DNA of 64,000 bases from Casuarius casuarius (taxonomy: Eukaryota; Chordata; Aves; Casuariiformes; Casuariidae). Location: the NCBI GenBank assembly GCA_003342895.1, contig PTFA01000038.1, positions 62,001-126,000 on the forward strand, given 5' to 3'. Below are positions 1 through 11,060 of this stretch, one piece after another (position 1 is the first letter of the stretch; each line of letters starts with the position of its first letter). The notes below the pieces were generated by a model. The model searched no databases. It had not been told where the DNA came from and was given only the letters and a program-made list of their open reading frames with translations. The translations under genes were made by a program, and so were the position numbers.

Positions 1-1167
1 TTTACATGGGAGACTGTCTCACTGTCTCCTGAGCCCAACGTGTTTGGGAGGGGGCTACATTTCACCACTGGAATGAAATATCAAACAGCACAACATGGCC
101 CAGTATTTCTGAAGAGCATTTCCACAGCAATTAATGAGGTTAAACTGTCTCATGATACTGGAAAACTGAGAGAATCCTTGATGCTACAAACAAGTCTTTC
201 ACGATCTTACCTTTTTACCTAAAGAAGACAGTAGCAACCACTTATTTTATTGACATTTAGAAAACAGGGAGCTTCCAAAGGCAAAAGTAAACAATTTGAG
301 CCAAGTAGTCAAGGTTTTTGAGATGACACTGCTACTGCTTCATATTTTCCAGGGATCATGACCAAGAAAAGGTACCAGAATTTATCACTGAGAAAAGGGC
401 TACAATCAACATTTTGTCCTGCATGTAGTCACACCAGAAAGGACAAAACTAAGTGAAAATGGAGACTGATTTCTTTTGAGGTTTACCAAGGTCAGACCCG
501 CAGGCACATACCATCATGGTGAAGTAGCAATACTAAAGGCAAATCTATTATGGAATAAATGGGAAATTTCAGTCTTCTAGATTGTCTCCAGGGGCTCTTA
601 TTGCCATGACAATTCTTTAAAACTATTGAAATTCAGAGGGAAGGTGTGGGAGGAGTGGGGGAGGAAGGTTGGGCCTAAGTCATTTAACCACAACTCCAAG
701 AATAGGCAATTTTGTTGTGCAGACGTGACAGCTAAATGTTTAGTTTCTGAGGAAAAAGGGAATGTTTGAAACCAGGGAACTTTAGACAATCCAGAGCTCC
801 AAAAAATTTTAGAAATAGGGCCTTGCATTATCACTGAAATATTGAAGATCAAAAATGGGCAAAGCTAAAATTATGCATTATTATTTTTTCTTAGCAACAT
901 AGTGCAAAATGGTGATCATTTTACTTGTACCATGTATGAAACGAGCAGATGGATTTTAATAAATATAAAAGCTGTTTAATAAAAGCTGTTTCCAAAAAAC
1001 GCAGTACGCCGCATTAACTTGTGATCAAGCTAAACCGAGTTAAACCTGTCTAAGCGCTTGTATACTAGGAGTTTGTACCCGTCGGTGTGCTTGGTTGATT
1101 TTGTTTCCACTGGGATAAGTTTTCCAGTTTTCCAGCTTGGCAGTAAGGCTATGGATTCACACACAGC

Positions 1168-1189
1168 TTTTTTTTTTTTTTTTTTTTTT
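1168..1189 (+). repeat. Poly(T) run, 22 bases
   Basis: An uninterrupted T run. It creates a run of Phe codons in an overlapping open frame that is not a gene. Confidence 0.95.
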
Positions 1190-3600
1190 GACCACAGTGT
1201 TAGCTTCAGTGCCTTTTTCCTCTCCCCTTACGACTTTCTTTGGGCTGCCTACTCCTCGCCAGAGCTATTTGTGGGCATGGCAGGGAACTGGAGCAGGGAG
1301 CTGATCCAGACTAGGAATAAGCATTTCTCCCCCCAAAAGGGAATCTGCTCCCCGGTCCCCCTCACTGTATCTCGTAAATGCTGCCAGGGTAACGGGAAAG
1401 GCAGCCCTGGTAGAAGACCCCATGGCAAGTTTTAAGAGGAGGCAAAAGCTGCTGAAGCAAACCTGAAACCGTGTCTTGCGGCTACCTAGGGAATGTCAGG
1501 TGATGTTTTCAGACACACATTTTGGCATTTCAGTCCTGTATTTAAAACCTATCTTAAGGAGGGGAAAAATGAAAGTGTTTTCAGGCAGAAATAGGAAAAC
1601 ACAAACTCATGCACATGATGTGTATGAATGATTCAGATGGACTACTTAGCTTTTTCAAACGGCACCTGGCTAATGTGAAACTATAAGTTTAAATGGAAGC
1701 ATCATGTACATTTATTGCCTTTGTCTTTGGTATGGCCAAAAGTTAACCTAACGATATTTTACTTGATTTCTTTATTTATATGTAAAAATTTTTCCCTTCA
1801 ATCTGCTTGTTTTGAAAAGTTCAGGCTGTAATTCAATGACACGGCTGCTAATTTTCATATAATTAAGTAATGAGAAGGGTTTTTTTGTTCTGGCAGGTAG
1901 TTTACAAAAGTTCTCCTTTGAAACATTTTTGAATGATTATTTGATTGACTTGTCCATTGATTAACCACTGTCTAATGTCCACCACTGACTGCCCATTGTA
2001 CCACAGAAATTACCAATAGCCAAATTTAAATTTTAATCCAAGTTATTTTTTAATCAAAAAGGTGAATTAAAGTGCACTTTAAAACATCTCCCTATTTCTT
2101 ACCAGTTCTACAAAAGATCGTTTTCAAATTTCTAGTATAGTCCATCAAAAGTCTTCAATCTTCAGTTGTTTCCTGGTCTCCCTTGATTTCTGTATTGGGC
2201 TTGACATCGGTAGATGAATGGAATAAACATTCTTTTCCAAAGCTAGTTGTCATCTGGAATCAATAATAAAGGCTTTGAAATTTTTCAACTGAAGAAATTT
2301 TATTTCATTTTTAAGTGAAAGATTGGCCCAGACAAAAAGCAAATTAATTTCTAACAAAAAAATATATCAACTATTATTTCCAGCTATACAGAAAGATGAT
2401 TACTGTGTGGCTTAAAATGTCTTTCTCTCTCACTTTTTTTTAATCAGTTGTTCATGAAGACCCTGAAAGATCTCCAAATGGTTCTTATGTGAATCGTCAT
2501 CCACCATTATCTACTGGTCACCTTCAGTTAGTGCCTCACATCAGAGGAAGAAAGAAATACACTTTCCTTTTCCCCAGGAAAGCATCTGAGGGTCAAGGTA
2601 ACAAGGTGAACACAAGTCACTGTATTGGGGACAGGCAAATTTGTTGGGTGTACAAATGAGGGTATCACTTACTACCTACCTGAAGCAATGCTTGACCCTG
2701 CTGGACAGTCACACGGCCAGAGCTAGAAGACTGTGATCATCCTTTTTAAATTGCCTCTCAAGAAAGCTTTGGATCTGCTAGAGTAAATCTAGAGGAAATC
2801 AGAGGGGTTGATGAGCGACCAGGAAACTGTGGTGTAAAGAGAAAGGCCGGAAAGAAATGAACCATTTTGTCGAAAGAAAAGAATATGAAAGGGGCACATG
2901 ATGAGTCCTGTATTTTAAAAAGGCCTTTGGACAGGAGACAGGAATGATTTTGTCCATAACAGAATGGACAAAAGGTCACTGGCTATAAAGTTGCTAGAGC
3001 TCTATTCCCTATACTTTGATGGGCTTTTAGCAGTCACAGCAGACTGATCCTGAAAGTGCACTGCAGGGTTGTCTTCAAGGATGGGCAAAGTAGATGGCCT
3101 TTGGCAGAATGAGTATAGGGGGAGGGGAAACAAGAAGTTAATAGATATGCAATATTTATTAATTGCTACCACTAATTCATTTCCTATTCAGTGGGAATAA
3201 CTGTCCCTCTGTTTCCAATTTTACTGTGGGAATAACAGCAATCATGAAAGATGTAGCGACGATGTCAGTGTCACATCGGCACAAAGAAATTCCTGCGTTA
3301 TTGTAAATAGCATATTGATTCTTTATATAAATTATTCATCAAAAATGTGGAAAATAATGAAATAAGACTATTTTCCACAGACTCAGGATATACTTACGAA
3401 AAGTGTAATAGGATTAGGCTACCTGAACTAATGTTAATACCAAAGGATGGCAGAAGAGTGTGTAGCATAAGATCTGCTAGCTGCTGAATGTTAGAGCCTA
3501 AAAAAGAATAGGACAATAATTAGCACAGTCACAAACAACATAGAGAATCATTTATTGCAGTGGGATGTCAGTAATAAATAAAAAAGCCCCACAGAAACAG

Positions 3601-3645
3601 TTAGTTTAGTTGCCTTCATATTTAGTTTAGTTGCCTTTATATTTG
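3601..3645. repeat. 21-bp tandem duplication
   Basis: Two near-perfect copies of a unit containing 'tagtttagttgcctt' (3601-3620 and 3621-3641), differing by a C/T. Confidence 0.9.
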
Positions 3646-4359
3646 TACAGAATAGGCCAGTAATGAGGTATATTTTTCCTTACCACACTCATAAACTGGT
3701 GCCGTCCTGACCAAGAACTAAGCAAAAAGCACTGACAAAGAAACATTTGCTTTTATTTAAGCAGATGGACAGTTATTTCATTACCAGTCTGCAATCACTA
3801 TTAAAGATTATTATTCCTCTCTTCTAGGAAGATGTTTTGGCAATTAAAGCTACATTGAAAAGTATAACCTATTCTTTTGCTTCTTCTACAAAATGATTCT
3901 TGTTTCTTCTGAGCCACTATACAGCCTATTTTTACCTTCAGAATGCCATTGACTTTGCTCAAACTGTTCACTTCATTCTGCTGTTGGCCAAAAGTTAAGA
4001 TAATAAATGAGATGGATCATGCTCATCATGGAAGAAGTTGAGACAAGGTAGACCAATGCCTGGAAGGCTTCTCCCCCCACCTCAGCTAATGGCAGAACCT
4101 GAACACTATGAATACAAGAAGGGATTTAGATAACCACAGATGGTGAAAAAGGCAGGACCCCATGGTTCTGCCTTATTCTTCCTGCTGCTCATTACTCCTT
4201 TGCTGATTACTGCTAATACACAGAGTATTGCTGTCAATCTGGAGTGAACAGTTGTCTGATTGGACTCCTGCCTAGTAGAGATGGCTGGGGGTTTTTTCTT
4301 CTGAGAGTGACTTTTTTTTTTGCCCCTCTGATGTAAAGTTGCCTCCTGACATACTGGAT

Positions 4360-4665
4360 AGCTCTCCTTTGACTTTAATGGGAGTTCAGACATCTGGAAC
4401 AGGATTCAGTTGTCCGAGCATATGTGATTACTGATATTTGAGATGTGCTGGTTCATCCTATTTGGCCTCCAGCTGGTCCAAATAGTGTAGGTGTTCCCTG
4501 GATCCACCCATGTGCCTTCTTTAGGACCCTAGGGTTTCTCAAATGTCAACAGACATCTACATTAGGGCAATTAAATTGGGTACCTAGGCCAGAAATTTCA
4601 TCCCCTGTATACATAGGTTTAAATGCCTAAATTAAGATGTCCAAATCTCAACCTGGGTCCTGCCC
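4360..4665. repeat. Old dispersed repeat ('gactttaatgggagtt' type)
   Basis: Contains 'tttgactttaatgggagttc', 'gggtacctaggcc' and 'taggtttaaatgcctaa', phrases that recur in other decayed elements of this window (about 16540-16810, 29560-29950 and 62955-63420). I recognise the type as a common ancient amniote repeat but cannot name the family. Confidence 0.45.
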
Positions 4666-5345
4666 CTAACTTAGAAGTCTACTTATGATAGTATATATTT
4701 CTGAGAGTAAATGGAAAGCAAGTCACCTCCAGAAGATGGGTCAGACCTCAGGTGAGTTTGTTCATCTACTCTGCCTGCTTGCAGACTTTAAGTTCTAGGG
4801 ACTCAGAAATTATTAATCATATTTATCCGGCACCTAGCAGGACTGGAGCTCAGACTGCAAGGGGAACTAGTCCAGGATGCAGTCTGAGAGTGAGCTCAGT
4901 GGTTCCCAGGCGATGCACATGTAGTGTTAGCAGCAGTACAATATATGAGTTAAGTACTCCTGTGGTGGTCCAAAGACCACAGATAAGCCTGAGTCTGTGG
5001 TTAGTGTTCTGCAGATGGTTTAAAACTGTAAAATGTTGAGCCAAAAAGTAGGGGTTGTCATTGCATTGGTTATGGTAGTAATGAGAAGAGTAAGAAACAT
5101 ATTATTAGTCTGATTATATAGTGTTAACTCAGGAATTACACAAAGCAGTATTTCAGGACTGACTGAAGAGAAAAGGGAACCATATTTAACTAGGCCATCT
5201 TGCAACACAGCCCCTTATTTGAGGAAACAACATAACAGCATGGCAGTTATCTCTCCTTACAAGAATATTAAAGAAATACTTCTGAGCACAGAGAATTTGT
5301 TCAGCTCAGGGAAGTACTAACATAATGCCTTTTGAGTTAAAAAAA

Positions 5346-5415
5346 GTGAAGTATATACATATATACTGCAAAATGAAGTATATACATATACATACTTATA
5401 TACATATATAAATAT
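5346..5415. repeat. AT-rich (TATACA)-type repeat
   Basis: Imperfect iterations of 'gtatatacatata', including a duplicated 'tgaagtatatacatatac' stretch. Confidence 0.85.
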
Positions 5416-6720
5416 GCATGAATGTGTAAATGTGTTAAGCTATGATGATTATGATCCAGGTTCAAGGTTTTGGGGAGAATGCATTCTGACTGTGGCTGTT
5501 GTCCAAGCAATCATCAGATTCAATGTTTTCTCATGTATAGGTTTGAACTGCCTTTCTGGAAAGCTCACGACGGTCATTTTAATTTTGAAGACTATATATT
5601 TAGATTCCTGAAACCATCTTCATTATTCAGTAGACAGGTCACAGATGAAATTAGCCCATAAACAAAAAGTCTGTTTTAACCACTCTAGCTTTTTGTTTGT
5701 TTGTTTTTTTCCCGAATGCAGGACCATCAGACAAGAGAGTGCAAGAAATCAATGATCTAAGTGAGCCTGAGCCCTGAATAGCTCCTTCGCTTATCTGGGA
5801 CTTTATACAGACTCAAGGCTTTTGTCTGTCAGAAATCCTTTTTTCTATAAATTCTCTCCAATTTTCCCACTCCTTAGCACTATCTTTCAAAAATCCAAAT
5901 TTATCAATACAGTTCCTTTTGCTTATTCCACAGAGCTTCTGGTGCCTCCCAGAAGTATATACATTCCTGGACTAAAGCCCCGAGTAATGAAATACCATGG
6001 ATTCTTGCAATTGAGAGAAAGGAAGGCATATCTATCAGACTAGCAATAATAGTAAAACTAGCCCAAAAAGTTTACCTGTGGACAAAATCTGAGTCCTGTG
6101 TCTTTCTCATAAAATTGTATTGTCACAACTCCTCAAAAAGAAGTTGTCCCACAACTGAATCCGCATATCCCAGGACATCACTGCATCAGCCAAGTTGATC
6201 CTTGTGTTTTACCATCTCACACATATCTCCCCTCTAAGGCCATGGCAAACTACGCCCATTCAGACAATACTGGGCAGTAACCACTGATAAACGAGGAACT
6301 GGCACCTGATCACTGCATTTCTCTCCACTGTTACTTAGATTCACTGTGTGCAACTGCACCTCTCTTCGTTACAAGAGCATATCACCTTAACTAGTTGACT
6401 GGGGTAAAAATAGGTTTTGAAGTTTTACTGAATTTACCACAACTCATATTCTCTGCCTACCCCATTATATTTGGCATGTTTTGATGTCCGTCCATGATGG
6501 TTAAACAGGATGAAAAACAATAAGTAGGGGTTGTTTTATTAGACAGCCCCCATAGACACAAGGCATAAAAATATAAGATTCACATGGATTACCCACAACA
6601 GACACCAGTTCTGCAAGCCTTGCTCTAGCCACAGCAGTAGCTAATGTAATTAAACAATTTAACCCCTCTCCTAACATGGTTAGGATTATATAAATATATA
6701 TATAAACCATAATGCTGGTT

Positions 6721-7080
6721 TAATTCTTCTGTGACAGATGGATGCTTAGCTACAAAGATTTAAACTGATAGTGATTCACATCCTCCCTTGGCAGCTAATT
6801 GCACAGCCTAATTTTTCTTATAGTTATGAAGTTTTTCCTAATATTTGATCTAATCCCTCCCTGCTGTCTTGTAACGCATTTCTTCTGCCCATAATGACGA
6901 GAGGGAATAAATGATGCTTGTCTCTTTTTGTAATCTCTTTTAGCCATTCCCAGATAATTACCATTTCTCCAGAATCACATGCTCAGTTCTTGAAGGTTTC
7001 TCACAGAGGTCTTATTTGTTCAGCTTCTTTATTCTAGCAGCTTTCTCTGAGCTCCCTCTGGTTCCTTTCTCTTGCTTAAT
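6721..7080 (-). mobile_element. Old CR1-family LINE fragment, antisense
   Basis: In plus orientation it runs through 'ttatagttatgaagtttttc', 'ctaatatttgatctaatccc', 'tcttctgcccataatgacga' and 'agctttctctgagctccctc', which is the order of blocks seen in the reverse complement of ancient CR1/L3-type 3' regions. It is heavily diverged, so subfamily cannot be set by eye. ORFs overlapping it (for example at 7016-7225) are not genes. Confidence 0.7.
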
Positions 7081-10000
7081 GGCAAACGTGCAATGTTTAC
7101 AGTCACATTCTAACAAACATTTCCTTCATTTTTACTACAGCAGAGCCAGAAAAAAGCAGCTCTGCAAAGCAACTTTTGGTCAAAAACAATGTCATGTCAA
7201 AGGCAGCCCTTCCATTAAGACTTAACATGACCAAAATGGCCATGACGCTTCATCCAAAGATGGGCTAAAGAGAGTCAGTCACAACACAGAGCATTTAACA
7301 CACTTTTTTCAGAATATAAACTGCAGCTACAACTCTGCCCAGGAGACACACAGGAGTTCATACAAGGATTCAGGCTGTACCACACATCAGTGCCTTGATT
7401 GATAGAAACTCACTGAACTCGAACCTGCTGTTGCTGAGGTGTCTCAAAAAGTACAATGGAAATATGTGTTCCAAAAAGAGGAAAGAAAGTGAGATACAGC
7501 TTCAATGTTTTTTAATTTCTTTTAATGTCATATGTTCTGCAGTAACAATGCCAGCAGGAACTTGGGATGTAGCCTAGGTCCTCCAAGCAAAGCCTGGATG
7601 AAGAGACTGGGAAAGAGAAAAGAGAATGCTTCTGTCCTCCACCTACAAGCATGTCTCACTTCATTTCCTAGCACATCTGGGGTTTGTGGTCAACAGATTT
7701 GCAGACAAGCTGGCCATACCTGTAGCACCCTCGCCTTCAGCTGGCTTCAGCCTGCCTGCATAGCTTCTCTGCAGCACCCTGGCCCCTTCTGCTCGCTGAA
7801 ATGTCCAGTTTTTGCAGAACTTCGGGATTTTGAGATCAATGAGCTGTCTAGAAGGATTTCATTTTTTTGTCCAAAAGAAAGGGACTGTACCACTGTTTTC
7901 TCCTATTTGATCAACAGCCCACAGGAAGTTAGAATGAGGACATTATCTTGTTTTGTGGTTTTCCCTGCTGTGTTCCTCATAACAACAAAAGGGAAGGGAG
8001 GAGAGAGGCTAGACCATAGCACTGGGAATGGACAGTATGACCTCTGAAATAGAAAAAGTCATAAAATTTCTCATTTGTTCTCTGATCAGAAAGGGGGAAG
8101 TGTAGTAATTTCCCTCTCCGATTCCCCCTCCCTATGTCAGGATACCCTTGTACTAGCAAAACACCAAATCCATTCTAGGGTGGGAGCAGAAACTTGTACA
8201 GGAAGAAATAAACTGTAAACAAAGCAGAACTGTAACCTTATTGAAGAACCCCTGTCAAACACAGGAAATCAATTATAAATCTAGTCCGTTGCTGGGAATT
8301 TGGTGCTGTGAGATATAGGGATGGCAGCAATGATTCTCCTCTGGCACATTCTTCGAGGAGGAGAGAGAATGCTCAAAAGCTCCACTGCTTATCTGCACCT
8401 TGGACAACACGTTGCAATGAGGTGCAACAATCAGCATTAATAAGCTGTAATTCAAGATTCAGCATTCATTGTGTAATGACAGTAAACAGCACTTGGAATG
8501 ACGCCCAGCTGCAGTGAGATGTGCTCCTTAAACTGATGTTTTCAAAGAAACACACATTTCCCAGTTATGCAAATAGCAAGGAAGAAGTAGAAATCTTCCT
8601 TCCTGACTGATTCTCTATTTCTGTTGATAACACTATATGTATCTCATTTCCTGCGAAGTTCCAAGTGAAGAAAGCATCGTTGACATCTTGTCCCTACACA
8701 AGAACTGTGTGTAATTTTCTGTAATTTTCACCTGTATAGTGACTAAATAAGCTGAAGTTTGAACAGGGGAAAAAGGGTGAAGTGCCAGGAATGGCTTGGC
8801 CTGTTTAACAGGAGATGCTTGAATGTCTGAACTGCTATGAGCCACTCCAGATGTGTAGACTTCGATGTTGACAGCAGGCATCTCACCATGGTTGTGGGAT
8901 CTCTGCTTCTGATCACACATGTTTTTATGGAAACTCTGAGTATTAGCAGAGAAGGAAGTTGTGTCCAAATGATATAACGTGCAAAGCAAATTTTGACAGT
9001 GCTTCGAAATCTTTCTAGCTGAAGAGTTTCTTTGGGGGGATTGTTTTTTGTTTGTTTGTTTATAGACCTTCTTCCAGAGAACGTGTGAAACATATATCTT
9101 GATTTTTTCTTCAGGTCTGTTTTCCACTTACTATAAACAGTTTTATTTTACTCTTTTGGAATCTAATATGCCAAAAAAGAAAGCAAGGATTGAGCTTTCA
9201 ACTGCTGCCCTGATAAACTGCACAAGTTCCTGGAACCTGGTTTCTTATCATCCAGCCCTTTCGTATTCCCTCACTAGTAGGAAGGGGCTAGAAATGACTC
9301 TCAGACCATATCACAGACCCTCTATGCTGTTATAATGCATTTCCTGCTCTTTGAGCAAGTGGGGACAGTAAAAACTAGAAGCAGTATGAAACCCCAGTGC
9401 CCTGCTGTGCCTCTTCTCCTTAGGTTCAAGTCACATATTCAATGTATATTAATTAGTTTGGCAAAGTAGATTTGCTTCACTGGACTATGCTAAGAGAGGG
9501 ATTTCTTCCCTCTTTCTCTTCTCAGAATACCACCATCTTAGTGCTTAGTGAATTTTCACTAATCAACTAGAGTCCAATGGTTTTCAAGCAGAGATCACTC
9601 CGAAACTTGAGTTTGTCACACTAACCAGTGGCCTATTGAGTAAAAGGAGACTTCAGAGGCCAGCTGAGATCTGCCTGTCATCACTGTTGAACTTTTGTGC
9701 AAGATCCAACCTGGTAGGTGTGTTCCTGCCATCTATAAATGCAAGGTAACTCACTCCTTGATGTGTTCATCTTCTTCACACTAAGTACATACATGGATAA
9801 TTAGTTGTTGTCAAGTGATAAATCTGCGGCCCTGCCATTTTCACAAGAATGTGTATGTTTGTGCATAAGTCCCTCACCAGATTTGTCTTCTAGGCATTTG
9901 AAAAGGTCAGAAGTTCAGTCCACTTGACTCAGGCAAAAAGAAAGACTTGCAATGAAAGACGAGGGATTGAGCAATAATTTCCAAAAGGGTGAAGAGGAAC

Positions 10001-10539
10001 AGCTGTGCAGGATGGGAGAGAGCTGTTTATACAAGGTCATTTATTTTAAACCTTCAGTGAGATCAGAGAAGTGCCAGCTTAGGCGTAAAAGGACACAAGC
10101 GAATTGAAAATTGTGTTTGAAAAGGACAAAATAATGTAAGCAATATCTTCATCTGCTCTGGAACACTTTTAACATTACGAAAGTGAGAGAGCTATAAAAA
10201 AAGTTTCGGAAGGCACAAAGAGGTGGTAAGTACCTGATCACAGTCCTATCAGAGAGAGTCAGGTATCTTAAATACTCAAGCATATGAAGTATATTGTTCT
10301 TTATTTCTTTGCCTTCCTTTCAGTTTGGACAAGGAAAATAGAGTATCTGAGCTTACTATTTCTTCAAAGCAACATTTTATTGTTTCTTCTTTTTTTAATT
10401 CTTAGATGCCAGCTGGCAAGAGAAGAGTTGATACAGCATTGCATGAGTAACCTGATGGGATGTTTCAACTGCAGCCACTACAGAGAACGCTTCTCTGGGT
10501 AATAAGAAAAGAAATTTATAGACAAGATATCTGGAGTAT

Positions 10540-10555
10540 AAAAAAAAAAAAAAAA
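10540..10555. repeat. Poly(A) run, 16 bases
   Basis: Uninterrupted A run. No element body recognised before it. Confidence 0.9.
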
Positions 10556-10899
10556 GCAGTTCTGCAAAAGTGGAAAGAAAAGAAGAAATTTCAGATCAAG
10601 TTTGACACCAGAGTATCCTTTTAATGAGGTGCACATTATGTCGCATAATGTAGATCTTGCTAAGATATCACCCTGGCCCTTGCCATACTTCTCCATAATA
10701 ATAAAAACTCTCCTGCTAAATTAAAAATGAAAACAGCGGACTGAAAATAAGTTGCTAGATAAATACCCTCAGAACTAGAGTTCATCAAGGACCATGTTTA
10801 AACCCTCAAAAACAAGGAGGCAGGTATTAAAAGAGAAATGCTGGCCATAATTTCACCTGTGCAATTATGTTGGTCAAATAATAAGCATGATCTGACAAC

Positions 10900-11060
10900 T
10901 ATACCCAGAGTATTTGCAAGTCAGTAGGTATTTAAACCTCACAGCACCTTTGTGAATTAAGGGAAGCTAAGGGAGGGAAACTGAGGCAAAGACATATCAC
11001 AGGCAAGGTTTTCAAAGTATCTGGGTGAATTAGCAGGAGAAGTCACAAGAAAATAATGTG
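10900..11060 (+). mobile_element. Ancient MIR-like SINE
   Basis: 'cctcacagcacctttgtgaa' followed by 'gagggaaactgaggcaaaga' matches the conserved MIR core and tail region ('...gggaaactgaggcacagagag...'). Only about 160 bp are recognisable. Confidence 0.55.

Noticed and set aside
1058..1435. 125-codon plus-strand frame
   Set aside because: Produced by the 22-base poly(T) run, which encodes a string of Phe.
4327..4393. Apparent minus-strand mini-exon (MSELPLKSKESYP) with splice-like ends
   Set aside because: It falls in an old dispersed repeat ('gactttaatgggagtt'), so it shows how easily phase-compatible mini-exons arise by chance.
7532..8047. 171-codon open frame on the plus strand
   Set aside because: The longest frame outside AQP1, but it has no recognisable domain and shows irregular composition. 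There is no promoter or splice context, and chance frames of this size are expected in 64 kb.
8633..9127. 164-codon open frame on the minus strand
   Set aside because: Low-complexity Lys/Asn/Ser composition, overlapped by another frame on the same strand. No family resemblance.
9137..9168. 31-bp minus-strand block with strong acceptor and GTAAGTGG donor
   Set aside because: Too short to weigh; no partner exon in compatible phase was identified.
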